DNA of 5,506 nucleotides from Hyphomicrobiales bacterium (lineage in GTDB: Bacteria > Pseudomonadota > Alphaproteobacteria > Rhizobiales > Afifellaceae), in assembly GCA_013812985.1 (NCBI GenBank), contig JACCSN010000496.1:1-5506 (forward strand). Direction: 5' to 3'. The number at the start of each line of letters is the position of its first letter. The first letter of the stretch is position 1. Shown here in pieces: positions 1 through 5,506 of the stretch. The notes beneath the pieces were generated by a model. The model did no database searches. It saw nothing but the letters and a program-made list of their open reading frames with translations, and was not told where the DNA came from. The position numbers and the translations under genes were made by a program.

Positions 1-263
1 TTCGTGGTCAGAAGCGCCGCCCGCGCGCCCTTGCGTTCGATGATGGTGTTCGTGGCGACTGTCGTGCCATGCGCGAACTCGACCACCTCGCTGGCCTTGA
101 TGCCGGTTTCCGTGAACAGGCTCCTAAGCCCGTCCTCGATCCCGCGGCTGTAATCGTCTGGCGTCGAGAGAACCTTCTTACTGAACAATGCGCCGTCGGA
201 ACGGAGCGCGACGATGTCCGTGAAGGTTCCGCCGATATCGACGCCCAGTCTGATGCTTGCCAT
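1..263 (-). CDS. Hydantoinase/oxoprolinase A-type subunit, N-terminal part (partial, runs off left edge)
   Basis: The first 87 codons of a minus-strand gene are present; the rest lies beyond position 1. The translation starts MASIRLGVDIGGTFTDIV. GVDIGGTFTD (residues 7-16) is the nucleotide/phosphate-binding signature of the ASKHA-fold N-terminal domain of HyuA, N-methylhydantoinase A, acetophenone carboxylase and 5-oxoprolinase. HGTTVATN (65-72), followed by an ERKGAR stretch (76-81), is the second hallmark of this family. Family members hydrolyse or carboxylate cyclic amides or ketones using ATP in the cytoplasm, usually with a HyuB-type partner, which would be expected outside this window. 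The ATG at 263-261 puts the signature where the family has it. A GGAGG (complement of 278-282) lies 14 bases upstream, rather far for a ribosome binding site, but no other start codon lies between. It is divergent from the racemase-family gene. The family call is firm; the substrate is unknown. Confidence 0.93.
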   Translation of the reverse strand, partial: MASIRLGVDIGGTFTDIVALRSDGALFSKKVLSTPDDYSRGIEDGLRSLFTETGIKASEVVEFAHGTTVATNTIIERKGARAALLTT

Positions 264-426
264 ACGGGTTTCGAGTGCCTCCGGCGTGTCTAATCGATTT
301 AGCAAAAGTTAGCTCAGCCTCCAAGCCCGGCCCGCGTAGAAATGATCCGCACGCCGTCACCTATCCTAGTTTTACCTTACATGTCAGTCGTTTGCGTCCT
401 ATTTTCTTTCAGATGACGGTGGGGCA

Positions 427-455
427 TTGACAGGGAACTCGGTCTGACTGATGCT
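427..455 (+). promoter_or_regulatory. Candidate sigma70-type promoter for the racemase-family gene
   Basis: TTGACA at 427-432 matches the -35 consensus exactly. With a 17-base spacer the -10 position (450-455) reads GATGCT, which keeps only three of the six TATAAT bases. A CTAAAT slightly further on (454-459) would need a 21-base spacer. Transcription would begin near 460-465, leaving a leader of about 150 bases before the ATG at 611 or about 80 before the TTG at 545. The -35 is directly visible; the promoter assignment is an inference weakened by the poor -10. Confidence 0.35.
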
Positions 456-462
456 AAATCGG

Positions 463-470
463 TTGATCAA
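463..470. promoter_or_regulatory. Palindrome TTGATCAA, possible operator
   Basis: A perfect 8-base inverted repeat that falls near the transcription start predicted from the TTGACA at 427. Short A/T-flanked palindromes of this kind are used by GntR- and LacI-type repressors of catabolic genes. An 8-base palindrome also arises by chance, the symmetry does not extend into the flanks, and no regulator gene is present in the window, so this is only a candidate. Confidence 0.2.
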
Positions 471-610
471 TGTGGCCGTAGAGCACGGATCGCATACTCA
501 CGGCTCCAGAATCGCACAGCCGGTCGGCCGGAAGCGAGGGGACCTTGGACGAGATCGTCGCCCGAACCGTTGGATCGCAGCCGGCGAGCAAACAGGCGGC
601 ATCGCTCAAT

Positions 611-1348
611 ATGCTGTCCTTTTATGACCCGTACGGCTGGATGGCGAAGATCGGGCTTATCGTTCCCGCGTCCAACACGGTGAATTCCCACGAGTGGGGC
701 CTGCTGGCGCCAGAGGGCGTCGCAATCCATACCGCCCGTGCGACGCAGTCCGGCAGGTCGAGCCAGAAATCTTTCGAACGCATGGCCAAGGGCGCCGAGG
801 AGGCTGCCGAGCAGCTCGCCACGGCAGGCGTCGACATCGTGGCCTATGGCTGCACGTCGGGGTCATTCATGTGTCCGCGCGACGAGATGATGCGGCGGCT
901 CGCCGGCCGCGCCGGCTGCCCAGCCACCAATTCCGCCGATTCCGTTCTGACCGCCCTCAAGGCGCTCGGCGTCGGGACGGTCGCTCTGGCGACGCCATAC
1001 CTGCCCTACATCAACGAAGGCGAGATCCGCTTCCTGGAAGAGGAAGGGATTTCCGTGTGTGCCTCGCTTGGCCTCGGCCTGGGGGAGACCGAGGCGGAGC
1101 GGTTCGCCATCCGTAAAGTCCCTCCCGAAGCGGTCTACCGCATGGCGCGGGCCGTCGACCGGCCGGAGGCCGAGGCGATCTTCATCAGCTGCACCAGCCT
1201 GGCCACGCTCCGGCTGATCGAGCCCATCGAGGCGCAGCTCGGCAAGCCGGTGATCACCAGCAATCAGGCGACGTTCTGGAACGTGCTGAAAATGCTCGGC
1301 CTGCGCGTCAGCATTCCGGGCGCTGGTCGCCTGCTGCGTGAGCTCTGA
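611..1348 (+). CDS. Maleate isomerase / arylmalonate decarboxylase / Asp-Glu racemase superfamily protein
   Basis: A 245-residue cytoplasmic protein, the usual length for the family. The N-terminal IGLIVPASNT (residues 14-23) is typical of the maleate cis-trans isomerase / arylmalonate decarboxylase branch, unlike hydantoin racemases, which start with a different motif. The two half-site cysteines are present: C81 in YGCTSGS and C194 in SCTSLAT. N22 and the tyrosines in TPYLPY (130, 133) sit where the family binds the substrate carboxylate. In this superfamily two cysteines fit a racemase or cis-trans isomerase, whereas arylmalonate decarboxylase has glycine at the first site. Upstream in-frame sequence is open back to a TTG at 545, preceded by GAGGGG at only 3 bases. 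I prefer the ATG at 611 because similarity to family N-termini (FYDPYGW) begins there, although no good Shine-Dalgarno precedes it. The gene is divergent from the hydantoinase gene, which suggests a shared pathway. Exact reaction unknown. Confidence 0.85.
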   Translation: MLSFYDPYGWMAKIGLIVPASNTVNSHEWGLLAPEGVAIHTARATQSGRSSQKSFERMAKGAEEAAEQLATAGVDIVAYGCTSGSFMCPRDEMMRRLAGRAGCPATNSADSVLTALKALGVGTVALATPYLPYINEGEIRFLEEEGISVCASLGLGLGETEAERFAIRKVPPEAVYRMARAVDRPEAEAIFISCTSLATLRLIEPIEAQLGKPVITSNQATFWNVLKMLGLRVSIPGAGRLLREL

Positions 1349-1364
1349 GATGGTCGCGCAAACC

Positions 1365-2156
1365 TCAGAGGCCCGCCTCTACGCCGCGCAGGAACTTGGT
1401 GCGGGCCTTTCCCGCTTCCATCATCAGCGGCAGGTCGACGCCGGCCAGAATGAAGCGCGCGCCCATGCCGATATACCGCTGCATGAGCTCGTCCTCGCGC
1501 ACCCCGGCCATGCCGGCATGCTTGCCGTGCACCCGGCACGCGCGGATCATCTCGGCATAGGCCTCGGCGACGCGTTCGTGCCCGAACTGGCCGTGGATGC
1601 CCATCTCGGCGCACAGGTCGTTGGTGCCGATGAGCAGGACGTCGATGCCCGGAACCGCCGCGATGGCCCCCGCCTGGGCGATCGCCGCGGGGCTCTCCAG
1701 CATCACGACGACCAGCGTTTCGTCATTGGCCTCGCGCATGAAATCCTCGAGCGGCACGGTGTCGAAGCCGACCAGCGGCGAGGCGCGGGAGATCGAGCGG
1801 TGGCCCGCCGGCGGATATCTGAGATTGGCCGCGATGGCGCGGGCCTCCTCGGCGCTGTCCACATGCGGGACCACCACCCCTTGCGCCCCGTTGTCGAGGA
1901 CACGGACGGAATGGAACGGCTCCTTGCCGGGAACGCGGACGATCGGCGTGACTCCCTGGCCAAGCGCCGCGACGGAGATGTCGGCGGCGACGCCGAGATC
2001 CATCGCGTTGTGCTCGCAATCCAGGAACAGATAATCGAAGCCGCAGGATCGCGCGATCATTCCGATATCAACGGTACGGGCCTGCCGGAGCCCGAGGCCG
2101 AGGACCAGTCGGCCTTCGGCAAGGCGTTGCTTCGCGATGTTCCGGACAACCGGCAT
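1365..2156 (-). CDS. HpcH/HpaI family aldolase (2-oxo-3-deoxy acid aldolase type)
   Basis: A 263-residue cytoplasmic TIM-barrel class II aldolase, close to the 250-265 usual for the family. These enzymes split 2-keto-3-deoxy or 4-hydroxy-2-oxo acids to pyruvate (or a related 2-oxo acid) plus an aldehyde, using a divalent metal. Expected catalytic elements are present: LFLDCEH (D46, E48, H49, with H49 the likely acid/base), R74 in VRVP, metal ligand E154 in MLESPAA, and D180 in GTNDL. The YPPAGHRS segment (114-121) matches the conserved loop before the active site. The start at 2156 is preferred over an in-frame ATG at 2204 because a GGGGAG (complement of 2163-2168) lies 6 bases upstream and family N-termini begin here. 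It is the only gene on the minus strand between the racemase-family gene and the transporter operon, and is divergent from tctC by 71 bases. The actual substrate is not readable. Confidence 0.92.
   Translation of the reverse strand: MPVVRNIAKQRLAEGRLVLGLGLRQARTVDIGMIARSCGFDYLFLDCEHNAMDLGVAADISVAALGQGVTPIVRVPGKEPFHSVRVLDNGAQGVVVPHVDSAEEARAIAANLRYPPAGHRSISRASPLVGFDTVPLEDFMREANDETLVVVMLESPAAIAQAGAIAAVPGIDVLLIGTNDLCAEMGIHGQFGHERVAEAYAEMIRACRVHGKHAGMAGVREDELMQRYIGMGARFILAGVDLPLMMEAGKARTKFLRGVEAGL
1367..1380. terminator. Short hairpin between convergent genes, possible terminator
   Basis: AGAGGC at 1367-1372 and GCCTCT at 1375-1380 form a perfect inverted repeat with a 2-base centre; in practice this would fold as a 5-bp stem with a 4-base loop. 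It lies just past the stop of the racemase-family gene and overlaps the last codons of the opposing aldolase gene. No real U-tract follows on the plus strand, and only TTT follows a few bases on in the minus direction. The inverted repeat is visible; termination activity is uncertain. Confidence 0.25.
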
Positions 2157-2227
2157 GCGTGTCTCCCCTGGGCCCAAACGCCACGGGCGAGATGTAGCGC
2201 GCAAAAATACAAAGCAGGGAGGAAAGA
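2157..2227. promoter_or_regulatory. Short divergent promoter region between the aldolase gene and tctC
   Basis: 71 bases must hold the start signals for the aldolase gene (leftward) and the transporter operon (rightward). Both ribosome binding sites are clear: GGGGAG for the aldolase (2163-2168, minus strand) and GGGAGG for tctC (2217-2222, 5 bases before ATG). An A-rich patch follows the GCGCGC near 2201-2216, and there is a TGGGCCCA palindrome at 2169-2176. No good -35/-10 pair was found on either strand. The compactness implies coordinated control of aldolase and transporter. Confidence 0.45.
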
Positions 2228-3193
2228 ATGATCTGGAGTCAGAAGCTGCTTCGCGGCGCTCTCATGGCCGCGTCGCTCGCGGCAACCGTTGTCAGCGGTC
2301 CGAGCTGGGCGCAGGATTACCCGAACAAGCCGATCACGATCCTGGTGCCGTTCGGCGCGGGCGGAGCCACCGACGTCACCACGCGGCTGATCGCCGATAT
2401 CGCCGGCGAGAAACTCGGCCAACGCGTCATCGTGGAGAACCGGCCGGGCGCGGGCGGCGGCTTGATGGCCGCGGACCTCGCGCAGGCCGAGCCCGACGGC
2501 TACACGCTGGGCGCGCTCACCGCGAGCCCGATCCTGGTACGGCCGCACACCGTCCCCGACGCCGGCTACGATTCCTCGAAGGATTTCACCTTCATCGCGC
2601 GCTACCTCCTGGCGCCGCAGCCGATCGCGGTCGCGGCGGACAGCCCCTGGAATACCTACCAGGACATGATCGCCTGGGCGAAGGAGAATCCAGGCCGACT
2701 GCGCTACACGGCGATCGCGCAGCTGGGCGGCGCCCATGTGGTGATCGAAAGGGCATTCCGGCAGGAAGGCGTCAAGGCCGTCCACATCCCGTTCAACAAC
2801 GGCCCGGAGGCGATCACCGCCTTCCGCGGCGGCAATCTCGACATGGTCGCGCAGAGCGACTACGCGGTGCTGCTCGACAACGGCGAGATCAAGATCCTCG
2901 CCGAAACGGGTCCCGAGCGGCTTCCCACGGCACCGGACGCCCCGACCTTTCGCGAGCTCGGCTATGATGTCAGCCCGGCCATCTTCTACGGCATCGGCGG
3001 ACCAGCCGGCTTGCCGCCCGAGATCGTGGAGCGCTGGGAGACCATGGTGCGCGAGGCGACCGAGACGGAAGAGTTCAAGGGGCTGCTTGCCCAGCTGAAG
3101 ATGATCCCGGCCTATTTGCCGAGCGAGGAGTTCCGCAAGGCCGCGCTGGCCGACTACGAGCTGATCGGCGAAGCGGTCAAGCAGATCCAGTGA
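2228..3193 (+). CDS. tctC: TTT-family periplasmic substrate-binding protein (TctC/Bug)
   Basis: A 321-residue exported protein that captures a carboxylated solute in the periplasm and hands it to the TctA/TctB membrane complex. Residues 1-28 form a Sec signal peptide (charged start, hydrophobic core, cleavage likely after SWA28). The mature part opens with YPNKPITILVPFGAGG, the Bug-family hallmark, followed by ATDVTTRLIAD (47-57), VIVENRPGAGG (67-77) and PDGYTL (89-94). The length matches the family. GGGAGG 5 bases before the ATG fixes the start. It is the first gene of the operon, and its stop overlaps the tctB start. Bug proteins bind diverse ligands (dicarboxylates, aromatic acids, amino acids, nicotinate), so homology to TctC does not mean citrate or tricarballylate. 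Confidence 0.95.
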   Translation: MIWSQKLLRGALMAASLAATVVSGPSWAQDYPNKPITILVPFGAGGATDVTTRLIADIAGEKLGQRVIVENRPGAGGGLMAADLAQAEPDGYTLGALTASPILVRPHTVPDAGYDSSKDFTFIARYLLAPQPIAVAADSPWNTYQDMIAWAKENPGRLRYTAIAQLGGAHVVIERAFRQEGVKAVHIPFNNGPEAITAFRGGNLDMVAQSDYAVLLDNGEIKILAETGPERLPTAPDAPTFRELGYDVSPAIFYGIGGPAGLPPEIVERWETMVREATETEEFKGLLAQLKMIPAYLPSEEFRKAALADYELIGEAVKQIQ

Positions 3194-3642
3194 GCTTGCG
3201 GGCTGGCTGGTCGGGATTGGCCGCGCTCTTCGCTGTCGCGTTGTGCGCGGTCGCTTTTGCGCTGCGTTACGGCATATGGGTGGACGCCGGGCCCGGGCCT
3301 GGCCTGTTTCCGCTCATTGCTGCCCTGCTGATCGTGATCGCGTCTCCCGCCGTCGCCCTCGAGCTTGCCCGTCCGGTTCCCGCCCAACCGGACACCGGCG
3401 ACGAGCACGTAGGCACGCCTGGACGGCTCCTAACCTACATGGCCGTGGCGCTCGCCTGGCCGTTCCTCCTGGAGCCGCTCGGCTATGCCCCGGCGAGCGC
3501 CGTGGCGGTCTTGGTGCTGCTCGTGGCCGGCGGCGTCGGCTGGATCGCCAGCCTCGCGGTCACAGCGGCGGCGGTGGGCGGCAGCTATCTCCTGTTCGAC
3601 ACCTTGCTCGAGGTGCCGCTGCCCGGCTCCGATTGGTTCTGA
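3190..3642 (+). CDS. tctB: TTT-family small membrane subunit (TctB)
   Basis: A 150-residue hydrophobic protein, the usual TctB size. It has a first membrane helix at about residues 8-26 and a GPGPGLFP motif (34-41) matching the conserved GPG-x-FP of the family. A second helix covers about 38-60, followed by a short polar loop, a helix at about 78-97, and one or two further segments over 102-138. The C-terminus, VPLPGSDWF, resembles the VPLP ending common in TctB. It assembles with TctA in the inner membrane; its precise role in transport is poorly defined in the family. The GTG start shares the sequence GTGA with the tctC stop (4-base overlap) and has no strong Shine-Dalgarno, so coupled translation is likely. 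Only 3 bases separate it from tctA. Confidence 0.9.
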   Translation: MSLRAGWSGLAALFAVALCAVAFALRYGIWVDAGPGPGLFPLIAALLIVIASPAVALELARPVPAQPDTGDEHVGTPGRLLTYMAVALAWPFLLEPLGYAPASAVAVLVLLVAGGVGWIASLAVTAAAVGGSYLLFDTLLEVPLPGSDWF

Positions 3643-3645
3643 GCG

Positions 3646-5166
3646 ATGGAAGTCTTCGACGGTCTCATCCAGGGGCTTGGCGTCGCCCTCGAGCCGATGA
3701 ACCTCTTCTATTGCACCATCGGCGTCTTCGTCGGAACGGCAGTCGGCGTGCTGCCCGGCCTCGGCCCGACAGCGACGATCTCGCTGCTGCTGCCGATCAC
3801 CTTCCGGCTCGACCCGACCGGCTCCATCATTATGCTCGCCGGCATCTATTACGGGGCGATGTATGGCGGCTCGATCACGGCGATCCTCTTCCGCATACCG
3901 GGCGAAGCCGCGACGATCGTCACATGCCTGGACGGGCATGCCATGGCGCGCCAGGGCCGGGCCGGCGCCGCCCTCGGAATCTCCGCCTTCGGCTCCTTCA
4001 TCGCGGGCGTCGTCGCCGCCCTGGGCATCGCCGTTCTGGGTCCAACGGTTGCCGGCATCGCGAACCGGTTCGGACCGGCCGAATACGCCGCCCTCGTGCT
4101 TCTCGGAATGGTGTTGATCACGCAGGTTTCGGGAGAACAGTCCTTTCCCCGCGCCCTTGTCATGATCGGCGTCGGCTTCCTTGCCAGCACCATCGGCCGC
4201 GACATGATCGCCGGCTCCCAGCGCTTCACCTTCGGAAATCTTTACCTTGAGGACGGCATCAACATCGCCATCATCGCGATGGGCATGTTCGGCGTTGCCG
4301 AGGTTCTGATCCTTGCCGAGCGCCACATTATGGGAGGTGGGTTCCGAACCGACCCGGGGCGGCTCAGCGATCTTCTGCCGACGCGCCAGGATTGGCGGGA
4401 AAGCGGCGGGCCGATCGCGCGCGGCACGGTGCTCGGCTTCTTTCTCGGCCTGCTGCCGGGCGGCGGCGCGATGATCGCCTCCTTCGCATCCTATGTGATG
4501 GAAAAGCGCCTGTCGCGCACGCCAGAGAAGTTCGGGCACGGGGCCATTGCAGGGGTGGCGGGGCCGGAGGCCGCCAACAATGCTGCTGCGCAGGGCACCT
4601 TCGTGCCGCTGCTGGCGCTTGGCATTCCGTCCAATGTCGTGCTGGGCGTGATCCTCGGAGCGCTGCTGATCCACGGCATCCCGACCGGCCCGATGCTCAT
4701 CACCAACCACCCGGAACTGTTCTGGGGCGTGATCGCCAGCATGCTGGTCGGCAACACGCTGCTGGTCATCCTGAACGTCCCGCTCTTGCCGGTCTTCGTG
4801 GCGCTCCTGCGCATCCCGCAGCCTATTCTCCTGCCGCTGATTCTGCTCTTCTGCGTGGTCGGCGCGTTCAGCCTGAACAACAACGTCACCGACGCCATCG
4901 TCATGGGTGCGCTCGGCATCGCCGGATACCTCCTGCGAAAAGGCGGCTTCGATCCGGCGCCGCTCATTCTGGCGTATGTGCTGGGGCCGCTTTTCGAGCG
5001 GTCGGTCCGGCAGGCGCTCCTCATCGGCTACGGCAGCCCGGCCATCTTCATCACGCAGCCGATCTCGGCGGGGTTCATCGTCGCGGCCGTCCTCGTTCTC
5101 CTCGTCCCTTTCGCGCGGCGTCGGCTCTGGCCGCCCGCGGCGGCGATCTTGGGGGGTCGCCAATGA
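3646..5166 (+). CDS. tctA: TTT-family large permease subunit (TctA)
   Basis: A 506-residue polytopic inner-membrane permease of standard TctA length, with about 10-12 hydrophobic segments. Conserved blocks in order: GVLPGLGPTATISLLLP (34-50), YGAMYGGSITAILFRIPGE (69-87), TCLDGHAMARQGRAG (93-107), GLLPGGGAMIASFASY (268-283), then GPEAANNA (306-313) with FVPLLALGIPSN (319-330). The two halves carry related PG-rich motifs, reflecting the family's internal repeat. It moves the solute delivered by TctC using an ion gradient. The ATG at 3646 follows the tctB stop by 3 bases; no clear Shine-Dalgarno is visible, so re-initiation after tctB is likely. Its stop overlaps the next gene. Family identity is certain; the substrate is not. 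Confidence 0.97.
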   Translation: MEVFDGLIQGLGVALEPMNLFYCTIGVFVGTAVGVLPGLGPTATISLLLPITFRLDPTGSIIMLAGIYYGAMYGGSITAILFRIPGEAATIVTCLDGHAMARQGRAGAALGISAFGSFIAGVVAALGIAVLGPTVAGIANRFGPAEYAALVLLGMVLITQVSGEQSFPRALVMIGVGFLASTIGRDMIAGSQRFTFGNLYLEDGINIAIIAMGMFGVAEVLILAERHIMGGGFRTDPGRLSDLLPTRQDWRESGGPIARGTVLGFFLGLLPGGGAMIASFASYVMEKRLSRTPEKFGHGAIAGVAGPEAANNAAAQGTFVPLLALGIPSNVVLGVILGALLIHGIPTGPMLITNHPELFWGVIASMLVGNTLLVILNVPLLPVFVALLRIPQPILLPLILLFCVVGAFSLNNNVTDAIVMGALGIAGYLLRKGGFDPAPLILAYVLGPLFERSVRQALLIGYGSPAIFITQPISAGFIVAAVLVLLVPFARRRLWPPAAAILGGRQ

Positions 5167-5506
5167 AGGATGGCCGGCAACAGGTCGTGCGGACACACCG
5201 CTCTTCCGCGATCTTCGCAAGCGACTTCAAGGAGACGCCGTATTGGTGGGATGCGCTTGCCCATCCGACGCGGGAGCGAGCCGAAGCGCAGGTCGCGATG
5301 CCCGGATCGGCGGACGTGGCGATCGTCGGAGGCGGCTTGACCGGCGTATCCGCCGCCTATGAACTCGCCTGCGCCGGACGCAGCGTCGTCGTCCTCGACG
5401 CGAACGAACCCGGCATGGGGGCAAGCTCGCGCAACCACGGGATGCTCGGCCGGAACTTCAAGCACCCGTTCGGGAAATTGCTGGAGACGCGCGGCCTCGA
5501 TGCCGC
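5163..5506 (+). CDS. FAD-dependent oxidoreductase of the DAO family, N-terminal part (partial, runs off right edge)
   Basis: 114 codons of a gene that continues past the window. After an N-terminal tail with TPYWWDALAHP (25-35), residues 51-80 form the Rossmann FAD-binding fold: VAIVGGGLTGVSAAYELA contains the GxGxxG dinucleotide signature (G56-G61), and VVVLDA ends with the acidic residue D79 that binds the ribose. GASSRNHG (87-93) is the family's second conserved FAD motif. This pattern is typical of DAO-family oxidases such as gamma-glutamylputrescine-oxidase-like, glycine/sarcosine-oxidase-like and D-amino-acid dehydrogenase enzymes, which oxidise amine or amino-acid C-N bonds. The ATG at 5163 overlaps the tctA stop by 4 bases, and a G-run (5151-5156) lies 6 bases upstream as a ribosome binding site, so it belongs to the transporter operon. 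Substrate-binding domains are missing, so the subfamily is open. Confidence 0.9.
   Translation, partial: MKDGRQQVVRTHRSSAIFASDFKETPYWWDALAHPTRERAEAQVAMPGSADVAIVGGGLTGVSAAYELACAGRSVVVLDANEPGMGASSRNHGMLGRNFKHPFGKLLETRGLDA

Larger units (their letters stand above)
264..610. promoter_or_regulatory. Divergent intergenic control region between the hydantoinase and racemase-family genes
   Basis: About 350 bases without a convincing gene. The stretch at about 361-420 is noticeably richer in A+T than the flanking coding DNA, as expected for a promoter region serving two divergent genes. It contains a perfect TTGACA hexamer (427-432) and a palindrome TTGATCAA (463-470), listed separately. Short reading frames crossing it on both strands lack recognisable protein features. 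Positions 545-610 are open in frame with the racemase-family gene and could be coding if the TTG at 545 is used as start. No RNA gene or riboswitch was recognised. The minus-strand promoter for the hydantoinase gene could not be pinned down. Confidence 0.55.

Noticed and set aside
69..293. A 74-codon plus-strand open frame at the left edge.
   Set aside because: Antisense to the hydantoinase N-terminus, whose signature motifs are clear on the minus strand.
383..452. Inverted TCAGTC / GACTGA words about 60 bases apart in the divergent region.
   Set aside because: Only six bases match and the spacing is large; this is likely chance, with no support for a stem or paired operator.
1338..2231. A 297-codon plus-strand open frame overlapping the aldolase gene.
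   Set aside because: Its product has no recognisable motif, while the minus-strand frame gives a complete HpcH/HpaI aldolase with catalytic residues and a good ribosome binding site.
2057..2785. A 242-codon minus-strand open frame across the aldolase/tctC divergent gap and tctC.
   Set aside because: It is arginine- and glycine-rich shadow sequence opposite a clear TctC gene and would cover the promoter region.
3284..3305. GC-rich self-complementary run (CCGGGCCCGGGCC type) inside tctB.
   Set aside because: It encodes the conserved GPGPG residues of TctB, so codon use explains it. No U-tract or intergenic position supports a terminator.
3243..4250. A 335-codon plus-strand open frame spanning tctB and tctA in another frame.
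   Set aside because: Arg/Pro/His-rich shadow of two well-identified genes; a real frameshift is unlikely because both tctB and tctA are full length.
3430..5220. A 596-codon open frame on the minus strand, longer than the gene opposite it.
   Set aside because: It lies antisense to tctB and tctA. Its translation is a low-complexity, charged R/D/E/Q/H-rich sequence with no domain, as expected from the reverse frame of a GC-rich membrane protein gene. TctA on the plus strand is unmistakable.

Overview
This is a high-GC window with tightly packed genes, GTG/ATG starts, 4-base stop/start overlaps and a tripartite tricarboxylate transporter (TTT). These traits fit an alphaproteobacterium (Rhizobiales or Rhodospirillales type) or possibly a betaproteobacterium; the taxon is an inference from style and gene families, not a proof. 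It reads as an accessory catabolic island for a small organic acid or amino-acid-like compound.

Layout, left to right. (1) Positions 1-263, minus strand: the first 87 codons of a hydantoinase/oxoprolinase A-type subunit, running off the left edge. (2) Positions 264-610: a divergent intergenic region, relatively A+T-rich near 361-420, with a perfect TTGACA hexamer and a TTGATCAA palindrome, taken as the control region for both flanking genes. (3) Positions 611-1348, plus strand: a protein of the maleate isomerase / arylmalonate decarboxylase / Asp-Glu racemase superfamily with both active-site cysteines. (4) Positions 1365-2156, minus strand: an HpcH/HpaI-type class II aldolase, convergent with gene 3 across only 16 bases. 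(5) A 71-base divergent gap. (6) Positions 2228-5506, plus strand: a compact operon for a periplasmic TctC/Bug binding protein, the small membrane subunit TctB, the large membrane subunit TctA, and then a DAO-family FAD-dependent oxidoreductase cut by the right edge. The junctions are a 4-base overlap, a 3-base gap and a 4-base overlap, so translation is probably coupled.

Working model (inference): the TctC/B/A system imports a carboxylated, probably nitrogen-containing compound. The FAD oxidase, hydantoinase-type hydrolase, Asp/Glu-racemase-type enzyme and aldolase would then oxidise, open or hydrolyse, isomerise and cleave it to central metabolites such as pyruvate. Each family is well known. 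The combination, and the coupling of an amine/amino-acid oxidase to the transporter, are the interesting part, and the substrate cannot be read from the sequence. No RNA genes, mobile elements, CRISPR arrays or transcriptional regulator genes are visible.
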